NCBI GenBank assembly: GCA_002633005.1
Contig: NMRA01000262.1
Location: 136,786 to 200,785 of the forward strand
Direction: 5' to 3'
Length of the DNA: 64,000 bases
Source of the DNA: Phoronis australis
Lineage: Eukaryota; Phoronida; Phoronidae
The position numbers were made by a program, and so were the translations under genes. Under the pieces are notes generated by a model. The model did not search any database, was not told the origin of the DNA, and saw only the letters and a list, made by a program, of their open reading frames with translations. Shown here piece by piece: positions 37,101 to 44,572 of the stretch (position 1 is its first letter; every line of letters begins with the position of its first letter).

Positions 37101-40100
37101 GCGTCCGGCGTCCGCTGCTCCAAAACCCTTTGACATATGTTCATGAAATTTGGCACATATGTTCCACTCATGAATGGGACGGCATGTGCGAACTTTCGGA
37201 CGGATCCGACTACCGGTGTGCCCCCTAGTGGCAATTTTAGTTTTTTACGCTTACCTTTGTATCTTCAAAAGTCCTGAACGGATTTTCATGAAATTTGGTA
37301 TGTAGGCACTTATTAGTGAGATGACGCCATCCTCCCGTTTTCAGATGGAATCGACATAGTTTGCGCCACCTAGTGGCCATTTTTAGTGTTTTCGAGTGTG
37401 TTTTTGTGCGTCAACCCCTCTATCAACCAAACCGCTCAAAGGATGATTGTGAAAATTGGCATGTATATGATTACTATGTAGAAGACGGTTGACGATGATT
37501 TTCCGACGATTTCGACTACTGTGGCGCCTCCTAGTGGCAGTTATGTTTTTTTTCGCCTGTGGCTGTATCTCCTAAATCGTTCGCAGGATTTTTACAAAAT
37601 TGTGTAAGTATATATATATGATGTTAACAACAGAACATGACGACTTTCGGACGGATTTGACTACCGGTGTGCCCCCTAGTGGCAATTTTAGTTTTTTTAC
37701 GCTTACCTTTGTATCTTCAAAAGTCCTGAACGGATTTTCATGAAATTTGGTTTGTAGGTACCTATTGGTGAGATGACGCTATCCTCCCGTTTTCAGATGG
37801 ATTCGACATAGTTTGCGCCACCTAGTGGCCATTTTTAGTGTTTTCGAGTCTGTTTTTGTGCGTCCACCCCTCTATCAACCAAACCGCTCAAAGGATGATT
37901 GTGAAAATTGGCATGTATATGCTTACTATGTAGAGGATGGTTGACGATGATTTTCCGACGATTTCGACTACTGTNTTTTTTTTTTTTTTTTGCACCTATG
38001 GCTGTATCTCCTAAACCGTTCGCAGGATCTTTACGAAATTTAATAAGTGTAATTATATGATGTTAACAACAGACGATGACCTAGCCTATTGAGGAGACAA
38101 TGACCATGCCTTTCCATTTTGCAAAGTACAACAAACTACATATATGTCCTCTACTGGCCACTTTATGGTACCAATAAACAACCCTAGAAGGATACCGTAT
38201 ACGGTGCAATTGTGGGCGCATTTCAACGCTCTGCGTTGCTCTTGTTCAAATTTTGTTTCATGAAATCTACACAGTACAAACCATATTAATAGTGAACTAA
38301 AATTTTCTTCATCTTTATTTCATGTGTCATCCATATTGTGTGCTAAATTAGTGATGAACTACTGTACATTGCTGAATGGGAATGTTGTTGTCAGCAATGC
38401 AAGTCATTGAAACTGGGCTTGGAATTTTCCGCGGAAACGCGGATTTCCGCTTTTTTCAAATGTTCTGTCCGCGCATTTTATTATATTTCCGCGTAAAAAA
38501 AATCGGATTAGATATAAAATTTCTGCGGCAAATTCCTTTCTTACCGCGGCATTGCAGACGACGTTCACCTCGAAAAGCGAAGTTGCTCTTTATGTTTCGG
38601 AGGAACGTGAATTGTCAACATTGCAGGGGCATGTGGGATAGCGTGGTGGGATTTTCAATGGCATTGCTACTGATGGCGGTTACGTTTTTTTTGTCCTCCC
38701 GATTTTTGTCGGGGAAAAGTTCACATGGACCATTTCAAGGCTGGGTAGCGCGCATGATTTGGGCCGTAAAAGTTTCCGCGTTTTTTGTCATTGGTCATTC
38801 CAAGCCCTGTTGAAAGAGTGCCACCTCTTTTTTTATGGCAACATTTCCTTCAGGAAAAATGATATTTCCGAAGAATCCGTGGGGGCAAAAATCGTCAGCA
38901 GAAATAAATGTTGAATGCAGAGCATAACTGCATACATTGTACATAAATATTGAATACAGAGCATAACTGCTTGCATTATACATAAATGGGTTGAGAAAGT
39001 TTGCTACACTGCTGATTTCGTTCCTGTGCAAAGAAAACTGGTTTGATTTGAATCTCTAGTAGATAATGGTTGTGTCTCTTTCCATGAAACTAGAACAAGG
39101 AACAAATGTTGCTTAGTAAATGAAACACTGATATGGGATATCAAATAGCACTTGTAAGTGTATATAGTTGAGTAGATGAGATATCATGTTCATAGTCACC
39201 AGTCTCAAACTATGAAGTTATGTTGAGTACTTCCTCTTTCCATGAACAACAGTTGATGAAGAAGTCATGTGGTTGACATAGATTTTGATCATATATTCAC
39301 CTTTCCCTTTATACATCATGCTGGTTCTTGTACATTTGTGAATAAGGATTGCACCTTGAAACATGTCAGCAATATGAAGCTGAGCACTAATTGGCTTTTT
39401 ACTTGGCTTTTTACTTTACGTTGCTCTTCCATCAAGTTTGTTATTTGGCAGAATTCCGAAAATACCGCCAAGTATGTTGGTCTGACATCAAGTTTTTTTT
39501 GTTGTGTTTGTTCACTCTCTACAGGTCACAATTTTCATCCGATTTTCTCGAAATTTGCACACAACGTCCTGTTTTCGTGTAATTTCGCCAAGTGTCGCTC
39601 CTCCGAGTGCTCTCGCACTGTTGCCAGTTTACCGGGTGCGTGAATAAGACTGCAGAGTATTTCTTTCTGATTTGTTGGCTAGTCACATGAAAGTCATCAT
39701 GTTGTTCATAATCTCCGCCTTCATCGTCGTCGTAGTCGTCCTCCCCATCGTCCTGTTTTCGTGTAATTTCGCCAAGTGTTGCTCCTCCGAGCGCTNTGTG
39801 TTTGTTCACTCTCTACAGGTCACAATTTTCATCCGATTTTCTCGAAATTTGCACACAACGTCCTGTTTTCGTGTAATTTCGCCAAGTGTTGCTCCTCCGA
39901 GCGCTCTCGCACTGTTGCCAGTTTACCGGGTGCGTGAACAAGACTGCAGGCTATTTCTTATTGATTTGTTTGCTAGTCACATAAATGGTATCGTGTTGTT
40001 CATAATCTCCGCCTTCATCGTCATGATCGTCGTCGTCGTCCTCCCCATCGTCCTGTTTTCGCGTAATTTTGCCAAGAGTCGCTCCTCCGAGCACTCTCGT

Positions 40101-43100
40101 TTTTTTTGTTTGTTTGCACGATACAAGTTGCAATTTTCGTCAGATCGTCACGAAATTTACACATAACACGTAGCTGTGGAAGTACTGGAAGCCTATCGTT
40201 TTTTGTCATAATGGGATCCAAGATGGCGGCTGTGGTGGCCATTTTGTTTTCATTTTAAGATTCAAATGCTTCTGGAGGGTACAATTTTTACGTACAAAGC
40301 TGAAAATCGGCGCAATCATTGAACAGGACGTGCGCTGCATGTATACTGTAAATTACTTATTTCTGGTTAAAGAAGGCGGAAATATCGGCACTTGCGCATG
40401 TGCACCTCGATTTCAGGAACAAAAACGTTTTCTACTGTAGAGGGTGCATTATAGGACCAATTGCTTCGACATTTTTCAGGTATTAGTTTCTTGTGACATG
40501 CTTATTATTCAGAATTGAAAAACCGGAAGTTGCTTTCAAGATGGCGGATCTAGCGCATGTTGACCCATTTTCAGTCGTGCTGGAGTGCCATTTTAAACGG
40601 GAAGAGAAAAAAACCTGATTTTTTGCATGTGGATTCTCTGAGGTATACTCTTTCAAATGACCAACAATTTTTTTCTCAGACTTGCCGTTTTCGAGTTATT
40701 TGACTTAGAATTTCAAAAAAATGCAAAATTTGATTTTTTTCAAAAAATTTATGGAATTAGGCAATACCACTAGTTTAGATAGAGTTTTGAACAGGCTTTC
40801 AGAAGATGTTTTCCATTTTTTGCTAGGACGTTTACTTTTCGAATTATTCGAGATTTTCTGATAGGGCTGTTCCTTTGTTGAACGCTCTTGCTGCATTGAT
40901 GTTGGTTTAGCTTCTAGAGTGTAGCCTATTTCTTGCTAATTTATGATATCTAAATGCTTCGTATGAATGTTATGATGTTGTTCAGCATATGATCACCATC
41001 GTCATCATATTTGTCATCTTCGTCATCATCTCCGTCGTCGTCTTTTCAGTTAATTTCGCCAAGTATCGTTCAAGACTGTAGCCTATACTTCTGATGTCTG
41101 GCCTCTACGTTCGTCTTGTGAATGTTTTCATTACTTGAATTGTTCATCATCGCCACCATCATGGTCATATTCATCATCTTCGTCATCATCTCTATCGTCG
41201 TCTTTTCTGTTAATTTCGCCAAGTGTTGCTCCTGGGAGCGCTTTCATTTTTTTGTTTGTTCGCACGATACAGGTCGCAATTTTCGTCACACAAGTTGTAC
41301 ATCTATGAGTACAGGAACCCTATTGTTTTTTGACATAAATGGATCCAAGATGGCGGATATAGCGGCCATTTTGTTTCCAATTTCAGATTCAATTGCTCAT
41401 AGAAGCCGTACAGGGCTGAAAATCGGTAGAAATATTGAACTATCCAGGTATTACAAATCCACAAGAAATTATTCAGTTCCTATCAAAGATGGCGGAAATA
41501 TCAGCCATGGCGCATGCGCACTTCGATTTTATTCAAAAAACGTTTTCTCCAGTAGAGGGCGCATTATTGCACCAATTTCTTCGAAATTTTTCACGTATTT
41601 TTTACTACTAGCTATTATTCTATTTAAAAAACCAAAAGTTGTTTCCAAGATGGCAGATCTGGCGCATGTTGACCCATTTTTAGTCGTGCTGGCGTGCCAT
41701 TTTAAACGGGAAGAGAAAATGACTTGAATTTTTGCATGTGGATTCTCTGAGGCATACTCTTTCAAATGGCCTGTAACAATTTTTTTTTCAGACGTACCGT
41801 TTTTGAATTATTTTACTTTGAATTAAAAAAAATGCAAAATTTCATTTTTTCGAAAAATTTACGGAAAGTTGAGAAACCATCAATTTAGATAGAGTTTTGA
41901 ACGGGCTTTCAGAATATGCTTTCCATTTTTCGCTAGGACGTTTACTTTTTTAATTACCGTATTCACCGTAATCGCCCATGCCCCTATATGCACCCCCCCA
42001 CACGTTTTCAGACTTGCTGAAATAAGCACCCAGTCTATGAACGTGTACATGCGAGCAATAACGTACCTACAGTCCTAAAACTCGGTTACAGTAACCTCTT
42101 CAGTTTATCAAAAAAAATTTTGCACGGGTCTTCTAGACCACCAGTGGCACTGCTACGTTTGCATTTAGCCGTGACTATACACTTGAAAGTAACGCAGCGC
42201 TTCAAAAAGAACGCAACGGCATTGCTACTCTCGTGACGACCGTGTCCCACTATGGTCTGACCTTTCAGTAAAGACACATCGACTGTCTCATGAATAAAAA
42301 TAACTCGGTGTTAAACACACGTGGCCAGGAAGCGCGCGCTACATAAATCACATATATGAACCTGTCATCAAAGACATTAGTCAGTAACTATCCATTCATG
42401 AAACGGGTAGCATAGCATCGGTAAGAAATGAATATTGGCACTAATTTCCGACAATTTCTTATACTATAAAACATGTTTGCATTATTTTTGAGATGGATTG
42501 TTTGATTAACCATAATTGGTGTTTTTAAGCCGAATATCTGATAGAATGACAACTGACAATGAATGCTTACACACCCTTACACCAAAAAATAACTGTCAGA
42601 TAGTTATGTACGCATCCAGCTATACGGCGACTAATGTGGGCCTTACCGAGACAAAAGTCTAACGTTTTTAGCACGAGACCGGCAAGTGCTGAATGAAACA
42701 CGCTCTGGTTTAGGCCTACTGCTTGTGCAAATTTCTTTAGACACATTGCACATCTAGATCGTTAGATTGCGTGACTCTGGCCAAAAGACGGTCTCTGCTT
42801 TGGCAAATGAACTCTGGTGACACGCATGCGCTCGCTCACTCACAAACACAGACAAACTTCAAAACAAACGTCACGTGACAACAATGTGTGTTCGTCCAGA
42901 CATTTTTCTCGTCGTGTTGCCGATCATACATGTAGATGGCACGATGTTGCACAGATTTGTACTTAAACCTGCCGTCAATCCAGACGCCACGGGAAATTAA
43001 AATAAAATCTTAGGGACGCTTCTTAGAAAACTTAATGAGGATTTCAGGTAATTTGCTTGAGTCAAAACTATTTTTATTAAAGCATATCGAAGTCGGCGAT

Positions 43101-44572
43101 TTCAAGGCAGTCAGTCGGCGAGTTTTCGCCCTTGGATTTTAGTACAATTTTCTGTAAAATGATCGTAATTTAGCAGCAATGTTTGATAGCAATGCACCAC
43201 AGTTTTGTTGAAAGTCTTTCATAGATTACATATACGTCTCAGAGCGTAAATTTGATGAATCTTAGTTTCCGATTTCACCCGTTTCGGAGACCGGGGTTCA
43301 ACCGCCTTAGGTTATAATAAGCGCCCCCCTTGAACCGAACTTTTCTAAGTGCCCTGGGCGGTTATTACGGCGAATACAGTATTCGTAATTTTCTGATAGC
43401 GCTGTTCCTTTGTTTAGCGGTCTTGCTGCTTTGATGTTGGTTAAGCTTCTATTGAACAAGACTGTAGCCTTTTTGTTACTGATTTATGACATCTAAGTTC
43501 GTCATATGAATGTTATGATGTTGTTCATCTTCATCACCATCGTCATCATATTTGTTATTATAAGTTTGACTGTGCTTCCACTCCAAGTTGGAGTGAGTGT
43601 CCACTCCAAGTTTCCAAGTTTGGGCAACAGGGAGTTGCATTTATTTTGAGTTGAATGCTTGTGAGTTCAGTGACACCCAATGTCTGCACTATAAGCATTT
43701 ATGAAGATATTACCGTATTTTAAGAAACTAAAAGTTCCCATTGTATGAATGAAGGTTGGTCTTGTAATCAAATATGGACATTAAAAAATGAAAATACCGA
43801 AAAGTAGGGAATGGGCATTAGACAGTCGAACATTAGCTTTACCTACCAAGCAAGATGTCACTGTGTCCACACAAATGAACATCTGTCTGTTTTATTTTAG
43901 TTTCTACAGGCATTTTAGTTATCAGTGGTGGTGCTCAGTTAAAACAGCTGTGGCTTGTATTTTCAGTTTCTGTATCCCTTAATTTGTCTTCACAATCTGA
44001 CAAGTGTTGGTTTGCTTGTTCCCAGGAAATTGTGTGGTGCACCTATATCGCGACCAAAGTCAGCAATTTCTGAAGCCGAGCTTGAAGACAATCCACTGTA
44101 CGAACAAGAACTTGAGGCTAGCAATGGCTGTAAAAGCCACAAACAGGACTCCCCCTATGAGAACATAGGCAAGTCCAAATCCAGCTGCAAGAACAGTGGT
44201 AAGACGTACGAGGAAATTGCCGATGGTGGGAGATTGGGTCATGAACAAATCAGAAAGAGTCAGGAAGGAATTCTGGGACATTTTTATGATGAGATTCCTG
44301 GTGAAAAAAAGAAAACAAATCAAACTCCTGCCGCTTCATGCGGGGACTTATCATCAGTCATAGAACAATTTTATGCTGCTGTGGGTGATGACAATGAACA
44401 ATCCGTCCCTGCGCCACCTGTTGTTTTAGATGATAAAGAGACTAGTGATGGTAATGATAATGATGATGATGATGATGATGAACCAGTGGAATATGCTGTG
44501 GTGGACCTGGAGAGAAAGAGACAGGAGAGAGAAAGAAAGAAAACCGATGTTTGTGAGAATCCCAAGGCATAG
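13067..44572 (+). CDS. Single-pass CUB-domain receptor with tyrosine-rich tail (six exons, 453 aa)
   Basis: Exons 13067-13157, 20165-20356, 21346-21708, 22988-23059, 36273-36369 and 44026-44572 sum to 1362 bases (454 codons with stop). Every junction is GT-AG, and the phases are 1,1,1,1,2. Order in the protein: signal peptide 1-20, a six-Cys module 40-93, CUB domain about 102-214, Ser/Thr-rich stalk 216-240, membrane helix about 243-266, cytoplasmic tail 267-453. Tail tyrosines are Y297 (NPLY), Y316 (YENI), Y333 (YEEI), Y359 (YDEI), Y388 (YAAV) and Y428 (YAVV), fitting PTB and SH2 docking. CUB domains bind proteins or glycans outside the cell. The ligand and exact orthologue are unknown; an innate-immune or adhesion signalling role is inference. 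Alternative exons may add to the stalk. Confidence 0.85.
13643..15309 (+). mobile_element. THAP-bearing terminal-inverted-repeat transposon, copy A (P-like), decayed
   Basis: The ends share the inverted repeat AGGAGNATGCCACCC (13643 and, inverted, 15295-15309). The same element lies in opposite orientation at 26616-28178, with long matching internal stretches (for example the GTTTAGACTT/AAGTCTAAAC blocks). A THAP-type DNA-binding domain remnant sits just inside the left end. THAP domains are the DNA-binding module of P-superfamily transposases. At 1.67 kb and with no catalytic region visible, this is an internally deleted copy. No clear target-site duplication was found. Confidence 0.75.
13787..14038 (+). 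pseudogene. Decayed THAP domain of transposon copy A
   Basis: The frame retains [20 protein letters not shown] and [10 protein letters not shown], which match the better copy at 27714-28058. The first zinc-binding pair (C-x4-C) is lost, replaced by a VHHSHLS stretch, and the terminal C-x2-H has become CDLQ. It therefore cannot form the C2CH zinc site. Clearly a relic rather than a host gene. Confidence 0.65.
15310..16715. repeat. Intron 1 stretch with an AAGCGCCC-type repeat
   Basis: About 15925-16085 holds several copies of TTAAGCGCCC, CGCCCATCTCC and CGCCCACCTC separated by 25-45 bases. This is the same word class seen at the ends of the element at 41957-43379 (AATCGCCC, AAGCGCCCC). The rest of the segment shows no exon. 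Confidence 0.45.
16716..17700. repeat. Three diverged copies of a 190-250-bp repeat in intron 1
   Basis: Copies start near 16716, 16950 and 17448. Shared words are GTTTGATGACATCACA / GTTTGATGACGTTACA, CACTCGGTCCGGCC, GACCGGACCAAGTAAAC, AACTTTCCAAAGAC and GCTGGGTACATGTGAAATG. They run in the same orientation with unequal spacers. No coding content is recognised. Confidence 0.6.
17878..17898. repeat. (AT)n microsatellite
   Basis: About ten AT dinucleotides in intron 1. Confidence 0.9.
18366..19500. repeat. CCTACTTTT-flanked repeat segment
   Basis: Clusters of CCTACTTTT words at about 18380-18480 and 19410-19490 run in the same orientation. The pieces GCCTTTCAAGC (18368) and GCTTGAAAGCCTG (19497) are inverted with respect to each other, suggesting the two outer ends of one mobile repeat of about 1.1 kb. 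A relic ORF (18899-19231) lies inside. No target-site duplication was established. Confidence 0.45.
18899..19231 (+). pseudogene. ORF fragment resembling transposon-associated EADTR-x-ILH proteins
   Basis: The frame contains [16 protein letters not shown], close to the (E)EADTR-x-ILHA word common in uncharacterised proteins of mobile elements in marine invertebrates. The reading frame begins without a good ATG (a TTG opens it) and ends at 19231 without any further domain. It lies inside intron 1 of the receptor in the same orientation, but no splice signals tie it to that gene. Most likely a relic of a mobile element. Confidence 0.35.
19790..19885 (-). mobile_element. LINE 3' fragment (C-terminal end of RT protein)
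   Basis: On the minus strand the frame reads [19 protein letters not shown], matching the usual C-terminal signature of CR1/jockey-type LINE proteins (GA-x-LWN-x-LP). Nothing upstream of it remains in frame. Confidence 0.5.
20165..20356 (+). CDS. Receptor exon 2: six-cysteine extracellular module
   Basis: Begins after TTGACATTGCAG and ends before GTATGT; phase 1 on both sides. It encodes residues 31-94 with six cysteines. The spacing C-x6[11 protein letters not shown] recalls the C-terminal half of an LDL-receptor class A repeat, but the acidic calcium-binding cluster is absent, so this is not a confident LDLa call. All six cysteines could pair internally. The symmetric 1-1 phase is typical of shuffled extracellular modules. 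Confidence 0.8.
20800..21305 (+). repeat. CTAGTGG repeat family, locus 1
   Basis: Intron 2 copy of a dispersed repeat made of alternating phrases such as CCAAACCACTCTTAGGATGA, GTGCCCCCTAGTGGCAATTT, TTTTTATGAAATTTGG and CACCATCTGGTGG. The full 12-base word GCCCCCTAGTGG is at 21071-21082. It ends near 21290 with a degenerate tail like those at 38220 and 48790. Confidence 0.75.
21346..21708 (+). CDS. Receptor exon 3: CUB domain
   Basis: Starts after TATTTTTAG and ends before GTAGGT; phase 1-1. The exon encodes one complete CUB domain: C102, then [10 protein letters not shown]134 in SNSCQW, C160 and C180 (the two canonical disulfide pairs), and the closing GFWIYYK. Calcium-binding residues typical of cbCUB domains are not all obvious. 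CUB folds bind partners in complement, developmental and cell-surface proteins. Confidence 0.9.
21776..21842. repeat. (GT)n microsatellite
   Basis: About 67 bases of GT with GC interruptions (TGCGTG), just downstream of the CUB exon. Confidence 0.95.
22988..23059 (+). CDS. Receptor exon 4: Ser/Thr-rich stalk
   Basis: Starts after CTGCCTTTTTACAG and ends before GTAACT; 72 bases, phase 1-1. It encodes [20 protein letters not shown], a threonine/serine-rich linker suited to O-glycosylation and to spacing the CUB domain from the membrane. In-frame addition of the cassettes at 23584-29350 would follow here. Confidence 0.8.
23584..23610 (+). CDS. Candidate stalk microexon, 27 nt
   Basis: CTCTCAG / TCAGTGGTGCAGTTATTAC... 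/ GTAAAG. The 27 bases keep phase 1-1 and would encode VSGAVITSA after exon 4. The polypyrimidine tract is weak and the surroundings do not clearly match the later cassettes, so this is a weaker candidate than they are. Confidence 0.25.
24478..24819. repeat. 38-bp minisatellite, nine copies
   Basis: Nine head-to-tail units of 38 bases beginning ATGTGAACACGGTAGTACAT and ending GTATCC. Units differ by single bases (TGAATTG or TGAGTTG; ATTTG and AAGTG variants at the start). There are no unique spacers, so this is not a CRISPR array. It lies in intron 4 of the receptor. Confidence 0.95.
25687..25719 (+). CDS. Candidate stalk microexon U0, 33 nt
   Basis: Flanked by TTTTCCAACAG and GTGAGT. In phase 1-1 it would encode [11 protein letters not shown], a Ser/Thr/Pro-rich insert. 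The same exon-like sequence recurs at 26152, 28386, 28802, 29060 and 29324. Confidence 0.45.
26152..26184 (+). pseudogene. Decayed stalk cassette U1, 33 nt with in-frame stop
   Basis: Acceptor TTGTTTTCAG and length 33 are kept, but the second codon in the expected phase is TAG and the donor is weak (GTAAAT). If the cassettes are real exons, this one is dead. Confidence 0.45.
26616..28178 (-). mobile_element. THAP-bearing terminal-inverted-repeat transposon, copy B (P-like)
   Basis: Inverted relative of copy A (13643-15309), with the same AGGAGNATGCCACCC terminal repeats at 26616 and, inverted, up to 28178. The THAP domain is at the right end on the minus strand. The element splits the cassette array between the relic near 26475 and U3 (28386). 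Length 1.56 kb, no catalytic domain recognised, no obvious target-site duplication. Confidence 0.75.
27714..28058 (-). pseudogene. THAP zinc-finger domain of transposon copy B (114-codon open frame)
   Basis: The frame shows [38 protein letters not shown] and SDF: the C-x4-C and C-x2-H zinc ligands, the conserved Trp and the AVxxxH-F ending of a THAP domain. The frame opens with GTG, and a frame of only 114 codons follows, ending without a transposase. As the DNA-binding module alone it could act as a repressor if expressed, but nothing shows that it is. Best seen as the N-terminal relic of a P-like transposase. Confidence 0.75.
28386..28418 (+). CDS. Candidate stalk microexon U3, 33 nt
   Basis: CATTGCTTTCAG / 33 bases / GTAAGTAAAT. 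Phase 1-1 reading [11 protein letters not shown]. Both splice sites are close to consensus. Confidence 0.5.
28802..28834 (+). CDS. Candidate stalk microexon U4, 33 nt
   Basis: ACTATTGTTTTCAG / 33 bases / GTAAGTGAG. Phase 1-1 reading [11 protein letters not shown]. Both splice sites are close to consensus. Confidence 0.5.
29060..29092 (+). CDS. Candidate stalk microexon U5, 33 nt
   Basis: ACTATTCTTTTCAG / 33 bases / GTAAGTAAAC. Phase 1-1 reading [11 protein letters not shown]. The cleanest cassette. Confidence 0.5.
29324..29350 (+). CDS. Candidate stalk microexon U6, 27 nt
   Basis: CACCATTCTTTTCAG / 27 bases / GTAAGTAAAC. Shorter by two codons but still in frame, reading VWIPFTSTR. Last recognisable cassette before the membrane exon. 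Confidence 0.45.
29360..31375. other. Intron 4 stretch without recognised features
   Basis: About 2 kb between the last cassette and the LTR element. Only short frames; no exon with paired splice sites and no transposon protein recognised. Confidence 0.5.
31380..31516 (-). repeat. 3' LTR (137 bp)
   Basis: In element orientation it begins TGTGGTGCCACC and ends CCTACA, a TG...CA terminus. Same length as the 5' LTR, with three substitutions between them. Confidence 0.9.
31520..31528 (-). promoter_or_regulatory. Polypurine tract
   Basis: GGAGGGGGG on the minus strand, three bases upstream of the 3' LTR. This is the expected primer for second-strand synthesis. Confidence 0.8.
31567..33855 (-). 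CDS. pol: Pol polyprotein of the Ty3/gypsy element (protease, RT, RNase H, integrase start)
   Basis: One open frame of about 762 codons, entered by frameshift from gag rather than by its own ATG (33855 is a TTG). The pol frame is open upstream only to a TAA at 33880-33882, so the shift must occur within the 27 bases before 33855. Motifs: protease DTGA 28-31; RT with FSKIDL (D265) and YLDD 325-328; RNase H with D475, E516 and D541; integrase zinc pair H668/H672 with C702/C705, and the first catalytic Asp near 734 (HVDLVGPLP). The frame then stops at 762, only about 50 bases before the LTR. The rest of the integrase core and the C-terminal part are deleted. Structural and polymerising functions look intact; integration would need help in trans. 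Confidence 0.92.
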   Translation of the reverse strand: MNVVAAGISTSNTFSIVDQHTGRYFLIDTGADVSVYPASATDRKTNPPSAPLSAANGTSINKWGTRTLSVVVSPKQRYAHEFYLADVTRPILGADFFIAHDLVIDLKGKRLLSIDNPSVLLRHNTISLTLAGLSFHAHDEYSHLLQQFSELFTPCFDSMANKHGVEHHIITQGPPVHACAQCLNPERLAAAKDEFLRMEKMGIIRRSNSPWSSLLHVVPKPGGLWRPCGDYRQLNASTTDDRYPLPHIHDFNNHLTGCQVFSKIDLVRGYHQIPVAPSSVPKTAIITPFGLWEFLRMSFGLKNAAQAFQRLIEGIFRDVSFAFVYLDDILVASRSHAEHLEHLRQIFMVLSSNGLVINKPKCIFGAAELAFLGHHVTARGILPLPDRIASIQDCAPPTNRAELQRFLGLMNYYHCFIPHVADALTPLHAQASGKGQAITWSAACQTAFEKAKDALKKAVLLRHPHPTSPTSVTVDASNKAIGVQLTQLQDGTWVPLAFFSRKLSETEHKYSAFDRELLAAYNAVKHFRHFLEGGPFALYTDHKPLVSALHSGSERSPRQARHLAFIAEFTTDIRYLKGKFNVVADALSRFDINGISSDHSIFSVGDFRELAHDQGQSPEMAEYRTATTGLALQDIPFGDSTLLCDTSTDTPQPVLPSTWARAVFDRIHGLSHAGVRPTQQALTQRFVWRGMKRDIRRWCKECHACQASKIHRHTRAPLVKRPSPAARFRSLHVDLVGPLPASQGMTYLFTIIDRFALARAFS
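33835..33876 (-). promoter_or_regulatory. -1 programmed ribosomal frameshift signal (gag to pol)
   Basis: On the minus strand the heptamer GGGAAAC (33876-33870) sits in the gag frame as G GGA AAC, the canonical X XXY YYZ slippery form. Six bases later a perfect 8-bp all-GC stem forms: GCCGGCCG (33863-33856) with CGGCCGGC (33842-33835) around a 13-base loop. The gag stop TGA (33854-33852) lies in the loop. Slippage by -1 enters exactly the pol frame. Confidence 0.88.
33852..34697 (-). CDS. gag: Gag protein of the Ty3/gypsy element (281 aa)
   Basis: ATG at 34697, 29 bases downstream of the 5' LTR. The N-terminal half carries [20 protein letters not shown], typical of metazoan Ty3/gypsy capsid proteins of this group, followed by the [19 protein letters not shown] region. 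Near the C-terminus a zinc-finger-like C-x2-H-x9-C-x3-C (CFYH...RRCPPGC) stands where a nucleocapsid knuckle is expected. The stop at 33852-33854 lies inside the frameshift hairpin. No internal stops, so the frame is still intact. It would form the particle that packages element RNA. Confidence 0.9.
   Translation of the reverse strand: MAEGHSDTKLVTDLASTLQTLAMQTTQVNAVSIRLPDFWTKSPEVWFAKVEAQFGTKGIVQDQTKYDYVVSALDVTTADEVQAILLHPPLTNKYNALKSALINAFGKSQAQKDSELLNLNGLGDKRPTALMRRINALNDDPQTLKRALFLTNLPSDVRTILAGHSINSIEDLATTADRIWEARTAGVQHVSMPTTSPTTFSGFYDDNAKSTSASVDVVSADKRFRRRSRSQQGDASPLMGSSTVCFYHMKFGPEARRCPPGCKFASPIPKTNNQGNATAGR
34709..34726 (-). promoter_or_regulatory. tRNA primer-binding site
   Basis: Directly after the 5' LTR on the minus strand comes T then TGGTGACCTCGAAC. 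The TGG start complements a tRNA 3' CCA end. The tRNA species is not identified. Confidence 0.75.
34727..34863 (-). repeat. 5' LTR (137 bp)
   Basis: Same length as the LTR at 31380. In element orientation it ends CCTATA rather than CCTACA, one of three differences. Confidence 0.9.
35284..36170 (+). repeat. CTAGTGG repeat family, locus 2
   Basis: Header TTTATATGTGGGCACATTATGCC near 35288, one CCCCTAGTGGCAG near 35695, and tail CAACGCTCCACGTTGCTCTTGTT ending near 36166 (a 5-bp hairpin). The internal part is more diverged than at loci 3 and 4. Confidence 0.65.
36273..36369 (+). CDS. Receptor exon 5: transmembrane helix
   Basis: Starts after TTGCTTTCCTTCCAG and ends before GTATGA; phase 1 in, 2 out. 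Residues 243-266 form one hydrophobic helix followed by the stop-transfer RKE. G244, G248 and G252 form a GxxxGxxxG pattern on one helix face, which is known to favour helix pairing. The reading frame runs on into the intron for some codons, but the donor and the matching exon 6 support splicing at 36370. Confidence 0.85.
37020..38246 (+). repeat. CTAGTGG repeat family, locus 3
   Basis: Header TTTATATGTGGACGCATTATGCC near 37028, two long internal units of about 450 bases (about 37200-37650 and 37650-38000), and tail GGGCGCATTTCAACGCTCTGCGTTGCTCTTGTT ending near 38246. Each unit alternates GCCCCCTAGTGG, GCCACCTAGTGG and GCCTCCTAGTGG. Full-consensus sites at 37220, 37365, 37671 and 37817. The tail contains the hairpin CAACGC-TCT-GCGTTG. 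Confidence 0.85.
38413..38809. mobile_element. hAT-like MITE, 397 bp
   Basis: Ends CTGGGCTTGGAAT and (inverted) CAGGGCTTGGAAT, the CAGGG start being common in hAT elements. The flanks share TTGAAA (38407-38412 and 38810-38815); this is 6 bases where hAT normally gives 8, so the superfamily is tentative. The interior is rich in CCGCG words. Confidence 0.55.
39480..41956 (+). repeat. Intron 5 tandem duplication rich in TCATC and AAGATGGCGG words
   Basis: The phrase TTTCGTGTAATTTCGCCAAGTGT with CTCCTCCGAGCGCT recurs near 39565, 39755, 39865, 40055 and 41210. A longer block at about 40190-40870 recurs at about 41330-41956 (about 1.14 kb apart), both with CAAGATGGCGG, GCGCATGTTGACCCATTTT and GTTTTGAACAGGCTTTCAG-like words. 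A third partial copy resumes at 43382. No coding content; the single N at 39796 sits in this array. Confidence 0.75.
41957..43379. mobile_element. TA-flanked terminal-inverted-repeat element, 1.42 kb
   Basis: The left end CCGTATTCACCGTAAT and the inverted right end CTGTATTCGCCGTAAT match at 14 of 16 bases. TA flanks both ends (41955-41956 and 43380-43381). The paralogous sequence at 40841-40860 runs through uninterrupted with a single TA at 40845, giving an empty-site comparison. No transposase frame is visible, so it is non-autonomous. TA duplication is shared by Tc1/mariner and some other families. Confidence 0.75.
44026..44572 (+). CDS. Receptor exon 6: cytoplasmic tail
   Basis: Starts after TTGCTTGTTCCCAG, phase 2. 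It encodes residues 272-453. Six tyrosines are spread over 132 residues: DNPLY297 (NPxY, PTB-domain or endocytic type), SPY316ENI (pYxN, Grb2-type; also fits the loose ITIM pattern), KTY333EEI (the Src-family SH2 optimum pYEEI), HFY359DEI, QFY388AAV and VEY428AVV (ITIM-like). A six-Asp run (418-423) precedes the last motif and a Lys/Arg/Glu-rich end follows. The gap between the YENI and YEEI motifs is 13 residues, slightly too long for a standard ITAM. Confidence 0.88.

Noticed and set aside
44316-44330. ITAM in the receptor tail
   Set aside because: The spacing between the YENI and YEEI motifs is 13 residues, beyond the usual 6-12, so only separate SH2 sites are claimed.
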